A DNA stretch of 64,000 nt, from positions 1 through 64,000 of the forward strand of contig CAVRNI010000057.1 of the NCBI GenBank assembly GCA_963722415.1, read 5' to 3'. The translations under genes were made by a program, and so were the position numbers. This stretch comes from JALOLG01 sp963722415 (GTDB lineage: Bacteria > Actinomycetota > Acidimicrobiia > Acidimicrobiales > Ilumatobacteraceae). This document shows positions 26,388 to 38,132 of this stretch, in pieces (position 1 is the stretch's first letter; each line of letters starts with the position of its first letter). The notes below the pieces were generated by a model. The model ran no database searches. It was not told the origin of the DNA and saw only the letters and a program-made list of their open reading frames with translations.

Positions 26388-27269
26388 CTACCCGGCAGCC
26401 AGTGTCGGGAGCACGACGGACGGCTTGGCCTCGCCCTCGCGGTACGGCTCGTAGACCGCGAGCAACGTGTCGTGGTCATCGAACACCGCCCACGGTCCGT
26501 CGCCCGGCCACGCCTCGAGCACCCGTCCGTTGGCCACCAGTTTGGCGACGTCGTCGCCGACCGTGACGCGCGCGAGTGATCGCACGGCGGTCGCGACCGG
26601 CAACAGCGCGCTCACGTCGGGAGGGGCGGCGTCGTCGATCGTGAACGCCCCGACCGCGACGCGTCGCAGGTTGCGCAGATGTGCGCCGCCGCCGAGGAGG
26701 CGACCGAGATCGGCCGCCAGCGAGCGGATGTACGTTCCCGACGAGCTCTCGACATCGATGCGCAGCACGCCGGGTGCCGACCCCTCCGCCACCTCGAAGT
26801 TGAACACCGTGACCGGGCGCGGTGCGCGTTCCACCTCGATGCCCTCACGCGCCAGTTCGTGCAGCCGCCGGCCTCCGACGCTGAGTGCCGACACCATCGG
26901 CGGCACCTGGAGGATGTCGCCGGTGAGGTGTTCCTCGACGACCCGTCTGGCGTCGTCGACGCCGACCCCGGTCATGTCGTGAACAGCGGTGACCTCGCCC
27001 GCCGCGTCGAGCGTCGACGTCTCGGTGCCGAGCACGACGTCGCCGACATAGCGCTTGCGAGAGTCGGTGACGAACCGCAACAGTCGCGTCGCCATGCCGA
27101 CACCGACCACGAGCACTCCGGTCGCGTCGGGGTCGAGGGTGCCGGCGTGACCGATCTGTCGCTCACCGAACCGCCGTCGGAGCAGGCCGACGACGTCGTG
27201 GCTCGTCATCCCGGCCGGCTTGTCGACGACCGTGACACCGTGCGTCGTGGCGGGTTTGCGCCGCCCCAT
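26388..27269 (-). CDS. truB: tRNA pseudouridine(55) synthase
   Basis: A 293-residue enzyme that makes Psi55 in the T-loop of tRNAs. The catalytic motif GHAGTLDPDATGVLVV with its Asp is near residue 45, preceded by KPAGMTSHDVV. The RYVGDVVLGTET and GTYIRSLAADLGRLLG motifs follow. Its C-terminal about 60 residues form the small actinobacterial TruB tail domain. It lies 24 bases after rbfA in the operon. Confidence 0.95.
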   Translation of the reverse strand: MGRRKPATTHGVTVVDKPAGMTSHDVVGLLRRRFGERQIGHAGTLDPDATGVLVVGVGMATRLLRFVTDSRKRYVGDVVLGTETSTLDAAGEVTAVHDMTGVGVDDARRVVEEHLTGDILQVPPMVSALSVGGRRLHELAREGIEVERAPRPVTVFNFEVAEGSAPGVLRIDVESSSGTYIRSLAADLGRLLGGGAHLRNLRRVAVGAFTIDDAAPPDVSALLPVATAVRSLARVTVGDDVAKLVANGRVLEAWPGDGPWAVFDDHDTLLAVYEPYREGEAKPSVVLPTLAAG

Positions 27270-27293
27270 GGACCTGTCCCGACCTGTGCCGGC

Positions 27294-27734
27294 CTACGCC
27301 GACCCGGGATCCGGTCCGGTCTCGGGACCGGGATCCGACACGCCTTCGGACTCGCGGCTCTGCCGGAGGAGCTCCTCGATGCGCTCCGCCGAGCGGATCA
27401 CGTCGTCGGGGCGGAAGACGAGGATCGGCGTCTTCTTGGCCCGGATCTGGCGGGCGATCGACGCCTGCAGCCGCACTCGGTGCTCACCGAGGGCGTCGAT
27501 GATCGCGCCGTCGCCGTCGGGACCGGCGAGCGAGTCGTAGAACACGATCGCCCGGTTGAGCTCGTTGTCGACCTCGATCTGGGTGACGGTGACCAGCTCG
27601 AGCCGTTCGTCGTCGATCCGCACCAGTTCGTCGGCGATGATCTCACGCAACGTCTCGCTGACCCTCGCCGAGCGCGGATACCGGTGTCCGCCGCTCGGGC
27701 GTGGGCTTGACGATCGGCGTCCGCGAGCAGCCAT
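27294..27734 (-). CDS. rbfA: Ribosome-binding factor A
   Basis: A 146-residue KH-like 30S maturation factor. The YPRSARVSETLREIIADEL start of the fold and the EVDNELNRAIVFYDSL strand-turn are characteristic, as is RQIRAKKTPILVFRPDD near residue 105. The tail is Pro/Gly-rich. It starts 13 bases after the infB stop, in the standard infB–rbfA–truB order. Confidence 0.93.
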   Translation of the reverse strand: MAARGRRSSSPRPSGGHRYPRSARVSETLREIIADELVRIDDERLELVTVTQIEVDNELNRAIVFYDSLAGPDGDGAIIDALGEHRVRLQASIARQIRAKKTPILVFRPDDVIRSAERIEELLRQSRESEGVSDPGPETGPDPGSA

Positions 27735-27746
27735 GTCGTGGATGCG

Positions 27747-30824
<3,078 letters not shown>

Positions 30825-30858
30825 GCTTCGGGTCAACCTTTCCTTTGTCCTGATTCTT

Positions 30859-31167
30859 TCATCTCGTCTCGACGCTGTCGGGACGACCGTCCATCGTTTC
30901 CATCGTTTCCAGTTCCCGCACCAGCGATTCAATCGCAAGAGGCGGGATCTGCCTCCGCCACGCCCGATCGAACGCTCGCCGGCTGATCGCCGCCGGCAGG
31001 CATTCGGGGCCGCAGAGCCACGCACCGCGCCCGGGAGCGGTCGGGCCCAGGTGGACCTTTCCGTCGACCCCGAGCACGCACCGGAACATGGCGTCGCGCT
31101 CGGACGGACGCCGGCACCCGATGCAGGTGCGGATCGGGCGATGTCGTTCAGTCGTCGTTGCCAGCAC
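30859..31167 (-). CDS. ylxR: YlxR (DUF448) RNA-binding protein
   Basis: The last 102 codons of the nusA frame form a complete YlxR domain with PIRTCIGCRRP, the GRGAWLC motif and the AFDRAWRR helix. A GTG at 31167 would start a stand-alone protein of the usual length, overlapping the presumed true nusA stop by 20 bases. YlxR genes sit between nusA and infB in most Gram-positive bacteria, as here. Whether the protein is separate or fused to NusA depends on one base (see nusA). Confidence 0.75.
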   Translation of the reverse strand: MLATTTERHRPIRTCIGCRRPSERDAMFRCVLGVDGKVHLGPTAPGRGAWLCGPECLPAAISRRAFDRAWRRQIPPLAIESLVRELETMETMDGRPDSVETR

Positions 31168-32550
31168 CTTTCGTCTCGGAAGCAAGTTCGGTTCGTCGAC
31201 GTCAGCGTCGGCGTCATCCGTGTCCGCGGCGTCCGCGTCGGCCTCGACGGCCGGTTCGGCGTCATCGGCGGCATCCGCGTCAGCGGTTTCCGCGTCGGCC
31301 TCGACGGCCGGCTCGGCGTCCGCGGCGGCATCGCCGGCCACGTCGGCGGATTCCACTTCGGCCTCGGCCGCCGGCGCCGCGTCCGCGTCAGCAGCCGTCT
31401 CGCCCTCGGCAGCCGGCGCCGCATCGTCGCCCTCGGACTGCGCGGCCCACTCGGCCTGGCTGATCACGGACCCGTCGGCGGCGTGCCACTCCATGTCGCC
31501 GGTCTCGGCGTTGGTGACCCATTCGCCCTCGGCGTACTCGACGTCGTCGACGATGCCACCGGCCGGCACGCCTTCGGCCACCTGGGTCTCGGACCTGATG
31601 TCGACGCGCACTCCGGTGAGCCGGGCGGCGAGCCGTGCGTTCTGACCCTCGCGACCGATCGCCAGGCTGAGCTGATGATCGGGCACGATGACGTCGGCCT
31701 GGGTGCCGTCGTCGCTGATGTTGACCTGGTTCACCTTGGCGGGCGACAGCGCCTTGGCGACGAAGTCGGGGAGGTCCTCGCTGAACGGGACGATGTCGAT
31801 CTTCTCACCGCGCAGTTCGTTGACGACCATGCGCACACGGGCGCCGCGGGCACCGACGCAGGCGCCGACGGGGTCGACGTTGTGATCGTTCGACCAGACC
31901 GCGATCTTCGTGCGGTGACCGGGCTCGCGGGCGCACGCCTTGATCTCGACGATGCCGTCGGCGATCTCCGGCACCTCGAGCTCGAACAGGCGCTTGATGA
32001 GGCCCGGGTGGGTGCGACTCACGACGATCTGGGGGCCCTTGGCGGTCTTGCGGACCTCGACGATGTACGCCTTCGAACGGTCGCCCGGCTGCGGCCGCTC
32101 GAACGGCACCTGCTCGGCTTGCGGCAGCAGCGCCTCGACGCGGCCGAGGTCGAGCAGCGTGTACCGGCTGTCGGTCTGCTGGATGATGCCGGTGACGATG
32201 TCGCCCTCGCGGTTGGCGTACTCCTCGAACTTGCGATCGCGCTCGACCTCGCGGATGCGCTGGCTCATCACCTGGCGGAACGTCTGGGCCGCGATGCGCC
32301 CCAGCTCCTCACGCTTGGGCGTGTCGTCGCGCTCGTTGATCCAGTTGCCGTCCTCGTCGAGGTCGTAGGCGGTGAACGTGAACTCCATCGTCTGCGGGCT
32401 GACCTCGACGACGACCTCGTCGGCCGCCCCCGGCCGCCGCTTGTAGGCGGACGCGAGCGCGTCGACGAGGACGTGCAGCAGCGCGTCCTCCGACAGACCC
32501 TTCTCCTGGGCGAGGAGCCGGATCGCTTCACTCATGTCGAGGTTGCTCAC
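30859..32550 (-). CDS. nusA: Transcription factor NusA, read in frame into YlxR as sequenced
   Basis: NusA modulates pausing, termination and antitermination. The GTG at 32550 follows AAGGAG; the frame overlaps the rimP end by 23 bases. The N-terminal RNAP-binding domain (MSEAIRLLAQEKGLSEDALLHVLVDALASAYKRR motifs), S1 domain (REGDIVTGIIQQTD) and two KH domains (ACVGARGARVRMVVNELRGE; LAIGREGQNARLAARL) end near residue 345. A highly acidic Ala/Asp/Glu tail follows. As sequenced there is no stop before the YlxR domain, giving 563 codons. One missing G near 31189 would let the tail end at the TGA at 31148–31150, which I think likely. Confidence 0.9.
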   Translation of the reverse strand: MSNLDMSEAIRLLAQEKGLSEDALLHVLVDALASAYKRRPGAADEVVVEVSPQTMEFTFTAYDLDEDGNWINERDDTPKREELGRIAAQTFRQVMSQRIREVERDRKFEEYANREGDIVTGIIQQTDSRYTLLDLGRVEALLPQAEQVPFERPQPGDRSKAYIVEVRKTAKGPQIVVSRTHPGLIKRLFELEVPEIADGIVEIKACAREPGHRTKIAVWSNDHNVDPVGACVGARGARVRMVVNELRGEKIDIVPFSEDLPDFVAKALSPAKVNQVNISDDGTQADVIVPDHQLSLAIGREGQNARLAARLTGVRVDIRSETQVAEGVPAGGIVDDVEYAEGEWVTNAETGDMEWHAADGSVISQAEWAAQSEGDDAAPAAEGETAADADAAPAAEAEVESADVAGDAAADAEPAVEADAETADADAADDAEPAVEADADAADTDDADADVDEPNLLPRRKVLATTTERHRPIRTCIGCRRPSERDAMFRCVLGVDGKVHLGPTAPGRGAWLCGPECLPAAISRRAFDRAWRRQIPPLAIESLVRELETMETMDGRPDSVETR

Positions 32551-33172
32551 GACGACTGCTTCTCCTTGCTGGCTCTTTCTGGGCTGACTCTTCTGGGCTG
32601 GCTTGTGCTGGCTTCTTGCTCGTGCGCCCACCGGTGGGCGTCGTGTCGCGGCGCTTCGACCCGCCCGGCTTCGGCTTGGGGCCCCACACGAACACCGTCT
32701 TGGCGCGGTCGATCTGGTCGTAGGCGACGACCCGTTCGGCCGTTCCACCCGTGTCCGGATCGGCGACCTGGAGCGTCGCCGAGGAGTCGTCGGCGGCGAC
32801 GAGAACTCCCTCGATGCGGCGCTGGTCGTTGCCGACATCGGTGAGGCGGACGTTGAGGGTCTTGCCCAGCTCGCGCTGGAAGTGAGCGGGCGTGCGCAGG
32901 GAGCGCTCGACACCGGGGCTCGTGACCTCGAGCGTGTAGTGACCTGGCAACGGATCGTCGTGGTCGAGGTCGCGCGAGACGAGGCGGGTGGCCAGGGCGA
33001 GCGTGTCGAGGTCGACACCACTCGTCGAGCCGGGCGGTGTGTCGAGCGTGACCCGCAGGGTGTCGCCGCGTTGCTCGACGTCGTAGAGGTCGAGGCCCAG
33101 GTCGGAGGCGATCGGAGCGACCAAATTGCGGACGCGGGAGACGACCGGGCCGTCGTCGTGGGTGACCCTCAT
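32528..33172 (-). CDS. rimP: Ribosome maturation factor RimP
   Basis: A 214-residue 30S assembly factor. The alpha/beta N-domain (VAPIASDLGLDLYDVEQRGDTLRVTLD) and the YTLEVTSPGVERSLRTPAHFQRELGKTLNVRL signature (positions about 85–115) are clear, followed by the Sm-like domain and a basic low-complexity tail of about 45 residues. First gene of the minus-strand operon; its end overlaps the nusA start. An UUCG-capped hairpin lies 40 bases upstream of its start. Confidence 0.94.
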   Translation of the reverse strand: MRVTHDDGPVVSRVRNLVAPIASDLGLDLYDVEQRGDTLRVTLDTPPGSTSGVDLDTLALATRLVSRDLDHDDPLPGHYTLEVTSPGVERSLRTPAHFQRELGKTLNVRLTDVGNDQRRIEGVLVAADDSSATLQVADPDTGGTAERVVAYDQIDRAKTVFVWGPKPKPGGSKRRDTTPTGGRTSKKPAQASPEESAQKEPARRSSRREQPRHE

Positions 33173-33211
33173 GCCGATCCTCCTTTCTCCACAGCGGTCC
33201 TTTCACAAACA

Positions 33212-33237
33212 AAGGCGTGGGGCGAACCCCACGCCTT
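33212..33237 (-). terminator. UUCG-capped hairpin in the rimP–nusA leader, possible attenuator
   Basis: An 11-bp perfect stem AAGGCGTGGGG with its complement is closed on the minus strand by a TTCG tetraloop and followed by TTTGTTTGTG. That is a good intrinsic terminator shape, placed about 40 bases before the rimP start. It either ends antisense transcription coming from the proS side or attenuates the operon that encodes NusA itself. Confidence 0.6.
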
Positions 33238-33299
33238 CCGGTTCCGCAAACCAAACAGCGGCCTCCGAGTATATCCGGGGCGGGGGGTATCTTGCCCGG

Positions 33300-35094
33300 G
33301 TGCTGCGGATGTCGACCCTGTTCCTGCGGACCCTTCGCGAGGATCCGTCCGACGCCGAGGTGCCCTCGCACCGGCTGCTGGTGCGGGCGGGCTACATCCG
33401 CCGCGCCGCGCCGGGCGGGTTCACGTGGCTGCCGCTCGGGTGGATCGTCTACCGCAATGTCGAGAACATCATCCGCGAGGAGATGGACGCCGCCGGGTTC
33501 CAGGAGGTGAACTTCCCGGCGCTCCTGCCGAGGGAGCCGTACGAGATCTCGAACCGCTGGACCGAATACGGCGACAACCTGTTCCGGCTCAAGGACCGCC
33601 GCGGCAACGACTTCCTCCTCGCCCCGACGCACGAGGAGCTCTTCACGCTGCTCGTGAAGGATCTCTACTCGTCGTACCGCGACCTGCCGCTGCACATCTA
33701 CCAGATCCAGACCAAGTTCCGCGACGAGGCGCGGCCGCGCGCCGGGCTCCTGCGCGGGCGCGAGTTCGTGATGAAGGACTCGTACTCGTTCGACATCGAC
33801 GACGCCGGGTTGCAGGCGTCGTACGCGTTGCACCGCGCCGCCTACATCAAGACGTTCGACCGCCTCGGCCTGCCGTACGTGATCGTCTCGGCGATGTCGG
33901 GCGCGATGGGTGGCTCGGCGAGCGAGGAGTTCCTCGCCCCGCTCGACGTCGGCGAGGACACGTTCGTCCGGTGCACCAACTGCGACTACGCGGCGAACAC
34001 CGAGGCGGTGCGCATCCCGGTGCCTCCGCCGGTCCCGTACGACGGGGTGCCGGCGGCGCGCGTCGCCGACACGCCCGACACGCCGACGATCGCCACGCTC
34101 GTCGACCTCCTGAACGCGCGTGAGGACCTGCGACGGATCTCCCCTGACGGAGACGCCCGCGATTGGAACGCCGGCGACACGTTGAAGAACGTCGTCGTCA
34201 AGCTGCGCCACCCGGACGGCACCGTCGAGCCGCTCGCGGTCGGCGTTCCCGGCGACCGCGAGGTCGACCTCAAGCGGCTCGAGGCGCAGGTCGCCCCGGC
34301 CGAGGTCGAGCCGTTCACCGAGGACGACTTCGCCGCCCACCCGTCGCTGGTGAAGGGCTACATCGGGCCCGGGCGCGCTCGGCAGCGACGGCACGTCCGG
34401 GATCCGGTTCGTCGTCGACCCGCGCATCGTCGAGGGCACACGTTGGGTCACCGGCGCCAACTCGCCCGGCAACCACGTGATCGACCTCGTCTACGGACGC
34501 GACTTCACCGCCGACGGCGTGATCGACGCCACCGAGATCGTCGACGGCGACCTCTGTCCGGTCTGTGGATCGCCGCTCGAGATCGCCCGCGGCATCGAGA
34601 TCGGCCACATCTTCCAGCTCGGTCGCCGCTACGCCGACAAGTTGGGACTGACGGTGCAGGACGAATCGGGCAAGCAGATCACGGTGACGATGGGGTCGTA
34701 CGGCATCGGCGTGTCGCGCGCGGTGGCGGCGATCGCCGAGGCGACCTACGACGAGCTCGGCCTGTGCTGGCCACGCAACGTCGCGCCCGCCGACGTCCAC
34801 ATCGTCGTGGCCGGCAAGGACGGCGGCCCGCAAGGTCCGGCCGCCGAGCGGATCGCGATCGACCTGGAGGCGGCCGGGGTGCGCGTGCTGCTCGACGACC
34901 GCAGCGGCGTCTCGCCCGGCGTCAAGTTCAAGGACGCCGAGCTGATCGGTGTGCCGACCATCGTCGTCGTCGGCCGCGGCATCACGGACGATCCGGCGAC
35001 GAGCACGATCGAGGTGAAGGACCGCCGCACCGGCGACCGCACCGACGTCCCCCTCGTCGACATCGTCCCCCACCTCACCGAACTGTCTGCTTGA
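33300..35094 (+). CDS. proS: Prolyl-tRNA synthetase (bacterial type), one frameshift
   Basis: Charges tRNA-Pro. It reads from GTG at 33300 (VLRMSTLFLRTLREDP) or ATG at 33309. Motif 1 and the class II core are present (GDNLFRLKDRRGNDFLLAPTHEELF as segments, PRAGLLRGREFVMKDSYSFD). The INS editing domain (SAMSGAMGGSASEEFLA) follows. At 34371–34374 one extra base in GGGC breaks the frame: the sequence should continue VKGYIGPGALGSDGTSGIRF. The other frame then runs through GIEIGHIFQLG, TMGSYGIGVSR and the anticodon domain to the stop at 35094. The full length would be 597 residues, normal for the family. An essential gene cannot really be broken, so this is most probably a sequence error. Confidence 0.92.
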
Positions 35095-35128
35095 AAGCGC
35101 GCCACGGGCAGTATGAAGCAGACAGTTC
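35080..35128. repeat. Family 1 inverted repeat, copy a (proS 3' end)
   Basis: Arms GAACTGTCTGCTT at 35080–35092 and AAGCAGACAGTTC at 35116–35128 flank a centre containing GCGCGCCACGGGCA, shared with the other copies. The left arm encodes the last codons and stop of proS (E-L-S-A-stop). Confidence 0.85.
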
Positions 35129-35254
35129 CGGAGCATCGACCGGGGTCGGCTGGCTGACCTGTTCGCGCGTCGAAGAACGCGGTTCGTCGACTCACATCCG
35201 CGGTCGGCCGAGCTCGCCGCCGAGGCTCACGAACACCTGCTCGCCGGCGTTCCG

Positions 35255-36478
35255 ATGCCGTGGATGACGCGCTGGCCGGGCGCCTTCCCGCTGTTCGTGG
35301 CCGAGGCCAACGGGGCCCGGTTCACCGATGTCGACGGCAACGAGTACGTCGACTTCTGCCTCGGCGACACCGGTGCGATGACCGGGCACGCACTCCCGCA
35401 GGTGGCCGACGCGATCGCCCGCCAGGCCGAGCGCGGCATCACCACGATGCTGCCGACCAGCGACGCAGCCTGGGTGGCGGGCGAGCTCACGCGGCGATTT
35501 CGCCTCCCGTGCTGGCAGATGGCGATGACGGCGACCGACGCCAACCGGTTCGTGCTGCGCTTCGCCCGCCACCTCACCGGCCGCCCGAAGATCTGCGTGA
35601 TGGACTGGTGCTACCACGGGACCGTGGACGAGACGCTCGCGGTGCTCGACGCGGCCGGAGACGTCATCGCCCGCCCGGGATCGATCGGGCCGCAGGTCGA
35701 TCCGGCGCTGACCACCCGGGTCGTGCCGTTCAACGACCTCGACGCGCTCGACGCGGCGCTCGCCCACGGCGACGTCGCGGCCGTGCTGATGGAGCCGGCG
35801 CTGACGAACATCGGCATCGTCCTGCCCGATCCCGGCTACCTCGACGGAGTGCGCGAGACCACCCGCCGGCACGGCACGTTCCTGGTCATCGACGAGACCC
35901 ACACGATCTGCGCCGGTCCCGGCGGGTGCACGGCGGCGTGGGAGCTCGAACCCGACTTCTTCGTGATCGGCAAGCCGATCGCGGGCGGGGTGCCGGCCGC
36001 GGCGTACGGGATGACCGCGTCCATCGCGGCCCGGCTGCAGGACCCCCTCAACGGTCACGAGGCCGACGTGTCTGGGGTCGGCGGCACGCTGACGGCGAGT
36101 GCCCTCGCCCTCGCCGCGACGCGAGCGACGCTGTCGAGCGCGCTGCTCGACGACGATTACGCGGTCATGATCCCGCTCGCCACCAGGTGGGCCGACGGGG
36201 TCGCCGGCGTGATCGACGACGCCGGGCTGGAGTGGACCGTGCAGCGGCTCGGGTGCCGCGCCGAGTACTGGTTCTGCCGGCCACCACGCAACGGTGCCGA
36301 TGCGGCCGCCGCCGTCGACGAGGAGCTCGACGCGTTCATGCATCTGTGGGCGTTGAACCGCGGCATCCTGCTCACCCCGTTCCACAACATGGCGTTGCTG
36401 TCGCCGTTCCACACCGAGACCGCCGTCGACCGCCACACCGAGGTGTTCGGCGCGGCCGTCGCCGCCCTGCTGAATTGA
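35255..36478 (+). CDS. PLP-dependent class III aminotransferase, glutamate-1-semialdehyde aminomutase-like
   Basis: A 407-residue fold-type I enzyme as read from the ATG at 35255. Conserved features are TDVDGNEYVDFCLGDTGAMTGH near residue 25, the MDWCYHGTVDE segment, VIDETHT with the cofactor-binding Asp near residue 210, and GKPIAGGVPAAAYGM with the PLP lysine in FVIGKPIAGG near residue 235. The same frame is open upstream from 35117 and encodes a credible family N-terminus (ADLFARRRTRFVDSHPRSAEL) but has no ATG, GTG or TTG there; family members usually include that part. The start region abuts family 1 repeat copy a. No hem genes adjoin, so a role in heme synthesis is not indicated. Confidence 0.85.
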   Translation: MPWMTRWPGAFPLFVAEANGARFTDVDGNEYVDFCLGDTGAMTGHALPQVADAIARQAERGITTMLPTSDAAWVAGELTRRFRLPCWQMAMTATDANRFVLRFARHLTGRPKICVMDWCYHGTVDETLAVLDAAGDVIARPGSIGPQVDPALTTRVVPFNDLDALDAALAHGDVAAVLMEPALTNIGIVLPDPGYLDGVRETTRRHGTFLVIDETHTICAGPGGCTAAWELEPDFFVIGKPIAGGVPAAAYGMTASIAARLQDPLNGHEADVSGVGGTLTASALALAATRATLSSALLDDDYAVMIPLATRWADGVAGVIDDAGLEWTVQRLGCRAEYWFCRPPRNGADAAAAVDEELDAFMHLWALNRGILLTPFHNMALLSPFHTETAVDRHTEVFGAAVAALLN

Positions 36479-36562
36479 GTCGGCTCACCGCACGTCGGGT
36501 CGCCGAGCGTCCGGTCGCCGACTCGGCGGTCGACTTCAGGTGTCCGCGGTCGATCCCCGTTC

Positions 36563-37777
36563 TCAGCGCCAGGTGACGAGCGACCGGTCGATCTCGCCGA
36601 TCGTGCGGCAGCCGCTCAGCGCCATCGTCCGGATCAAGCCGTCGAGCAAGATCGCGAGCACGTGGTCGACGCCACGCTCGCCCGCCGCGCCGAGCGCGTA
36701 GAGGTAGGCCCGGCCCACCGAGCACGCGTCGGCGCCGAGCGCCAGCGCCTTCACGATGTCGCTGCCGCGCCGGATCCCCCCGTCACAGATGATCGCGATC
36801 TGCCCGCCGACCTCCTGGGCGACCGGCTCGACGAGCTCGATCGGTGTGGGCGCGTCGTCGAGCTGGCGGCCGCCGTGGTTCGACAGCGCGATCCCTGCGA
36901 CGCCCGACGCGACCGCCTGCTTGGCGTCGGCGACGGTCTGGATCCCCTTGAGCACGATCGGGCCGTCCCAGATCGACCGCAGCCACTCGACGTCGTCCCA
37001 CGACAACGCCGGATCGAACTGCGACTGGACCTGGCCGGCGAGCGAAACCGCCGTCCGCCCGTCGTCGACGCCCTTGCCGACGACGTTCGAGAACGTGATC
37101 GGTTCGGCACGCAGGAAGTCGAGCGTCCAGCCAGGGTGGAACGCGCCGTCGAAGATCGTCTCGAGCCCGATCTTCGGCGGCAGCGTGAAGCCCCGGCGGA
37201 TGTCGCGCTCGCGTCGCCCGAGCACCGCGGTGTCGACTGTCAGCCACAGCGCTTCGTACCCGGCCGCCGCCGAGCGCTCGACGAGCTCGCGGACGAGTCC
37301 CCGGTCGCGCCAGGCGTAGACCTGGAACCACTTGGGCCCGTCGGAGACGGCTGCGACGTCCTCGATCGACCGAGTCGAAACCGTCGACAGCGAGTACGGA
37401 ATGCCGGCGCGCTGGGCGGCTCGTGCCACCGCGAGCTCACCCTGCGAGTGGGCGATGCGGGTGAATCCCGTCGGGGAGAGGATCAGCGGGAACGCCAGCG
37501 GCCGGCCGAACAGCTCGGTGCTGGTGTCGATCCGGCTGACGTCGCGCAGCACGCGCGGCCGGAACTCGATCCGTCCGAACGCGCCGACGTTGCGAGCCAT
37601 CGAGCGTTCGTCCTCGGCGCCACCGTCGATGTAATCGAAGACACCACGCGGGAGCCGCCGGCGGGCGATCGTACGGAGGTCGTCGACGGTCGCGACACCG
37701 CTGAGACGGCGCTTCACACGATCGAGCTCGATCGGCTTGAACCGGACCACTGAGCGGAACGTCTCGATCATGCCCAC
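36563..37777 (-). CDS. FMN-dependent alpha-hydroxy-acid oxidase/dehydrogenase (LldD-like)
   Basis: A 404-residue TIM-barrel flavoenzyme oxidising an L-2-hydroxy acid such as lactate. Family hallmarks are FDYIDGGAEDE near residue 47, SPTGFTRIAHSQGELAVARAA near residue 100, VDTAVLGRRERD, VLKGIQTVADA with the catalytic-site lysine, and SNHGGRQLDDAPTPIELV with the catalytic His-Gly-Gly-Arg near residue 300. Length is normal. It is convergent with the aminotransferase and divergent from the EthD gene. The exact substrate (lactate, mandelate or a longer acid) cannot be told. Confidence 0.93.
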   Translation of the reverse strand: MGMIETFRSVVRFKPIELDRVKRRLSGVATVDDLRTIARRRLPRGVFDYIDGGAEDERSMARNVGAFGRIEFRPRVLRDVSRIDTSTELFGRPLAFPLILSPTGFTRIAHSQGELAVARAAQRAGIPYSLSTVSTRSIEDVAAVSDGPKWFQVYAWRDRGLVRELVERSAAAGYEALWLTVDTAVLGRRERDIRRGFTLPPKIGLETIFDGAFHPGWTLDFLRAEPITFSNVVGKGVDDGRTAVSLAGQVQSQFDPALSWDDVEWLRSIWDGPIVLKGIQTVADAKQAVASGVAGIALSNHGGRQLDDAPTPIELVEPVAQEVGGQIAIICDGGIRRGSDIVKALALGADACSVGRAYLYALGAAGERGVDHVLAILLDGLIRTMALSGCRTIGEIDRSLVTWR

Positions 37778-37836
37778 GCAGTCGACTCTAATCGCCGACC
37801 CGTTTCGAGTGCCCCTCGCCGCGCGAGACTCACGGC

Positions 37837-38127
37837 ATGAACCGTGTGACGATCCTGTACCCCAAGACCGAGGGCGCCTCGTTCGACCTCGACTACTACT
37901 CCACCTCCCACATGCCGCTGCTCGCCGAGCGGCTCGGCGACCACTGCAAGGGCTGGGGCGTCGACAAGGTCGTGAGCGGCCCCTACGAAGCCATCGGCTG
38001 GGCGCTCGTCGACGACATGGACGGCTTCAACGGCGCGATGAAGGAGCACGGCGCCGAGATCATGGGCGACGTCGCCAACTACACGACGATCCAGCCCACG
38101 CTGGTCATCGGCGACGTCGTCGTCTGA
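37837..38127 (+). CDS. EthD-family small protein
   Basis: A 96-residue ferredoxin-like-fold protein beginning MNRVTILYPKTEGASFDLDYYSTSHMPLL, with the conserved YY..SHMPL pattern of the EthD family, and ending ANYTTIQPTLVIGDVVV. EthD proteins take part in ether or aromatic degradation and some polyketide cyclisations. It is divergent from the hydroxy-acid oxidase and its stop lies close to the convergent MaoC gene stop, with no obvious terminator. Confidence 0.85.
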   Translation: MNRVTILYPKTEGASFDLDYYSTSHMPLLAERLGDHCKGWGVDKVVSGPYEAIGWALVDDMDGFNGAMKEHGAEIMGDVANYTTIQPTLVIGDVVV

Positions 38128-38132
38128 GGCTT

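Noticed and set aside
30825..31424. N-terminal extension of infB
   Set aside because: It overlaps ylxR in another frame, is Arg/Pro noise, and the GTG at 30824 has a strong ribosome site and the conserved IF2-N start.
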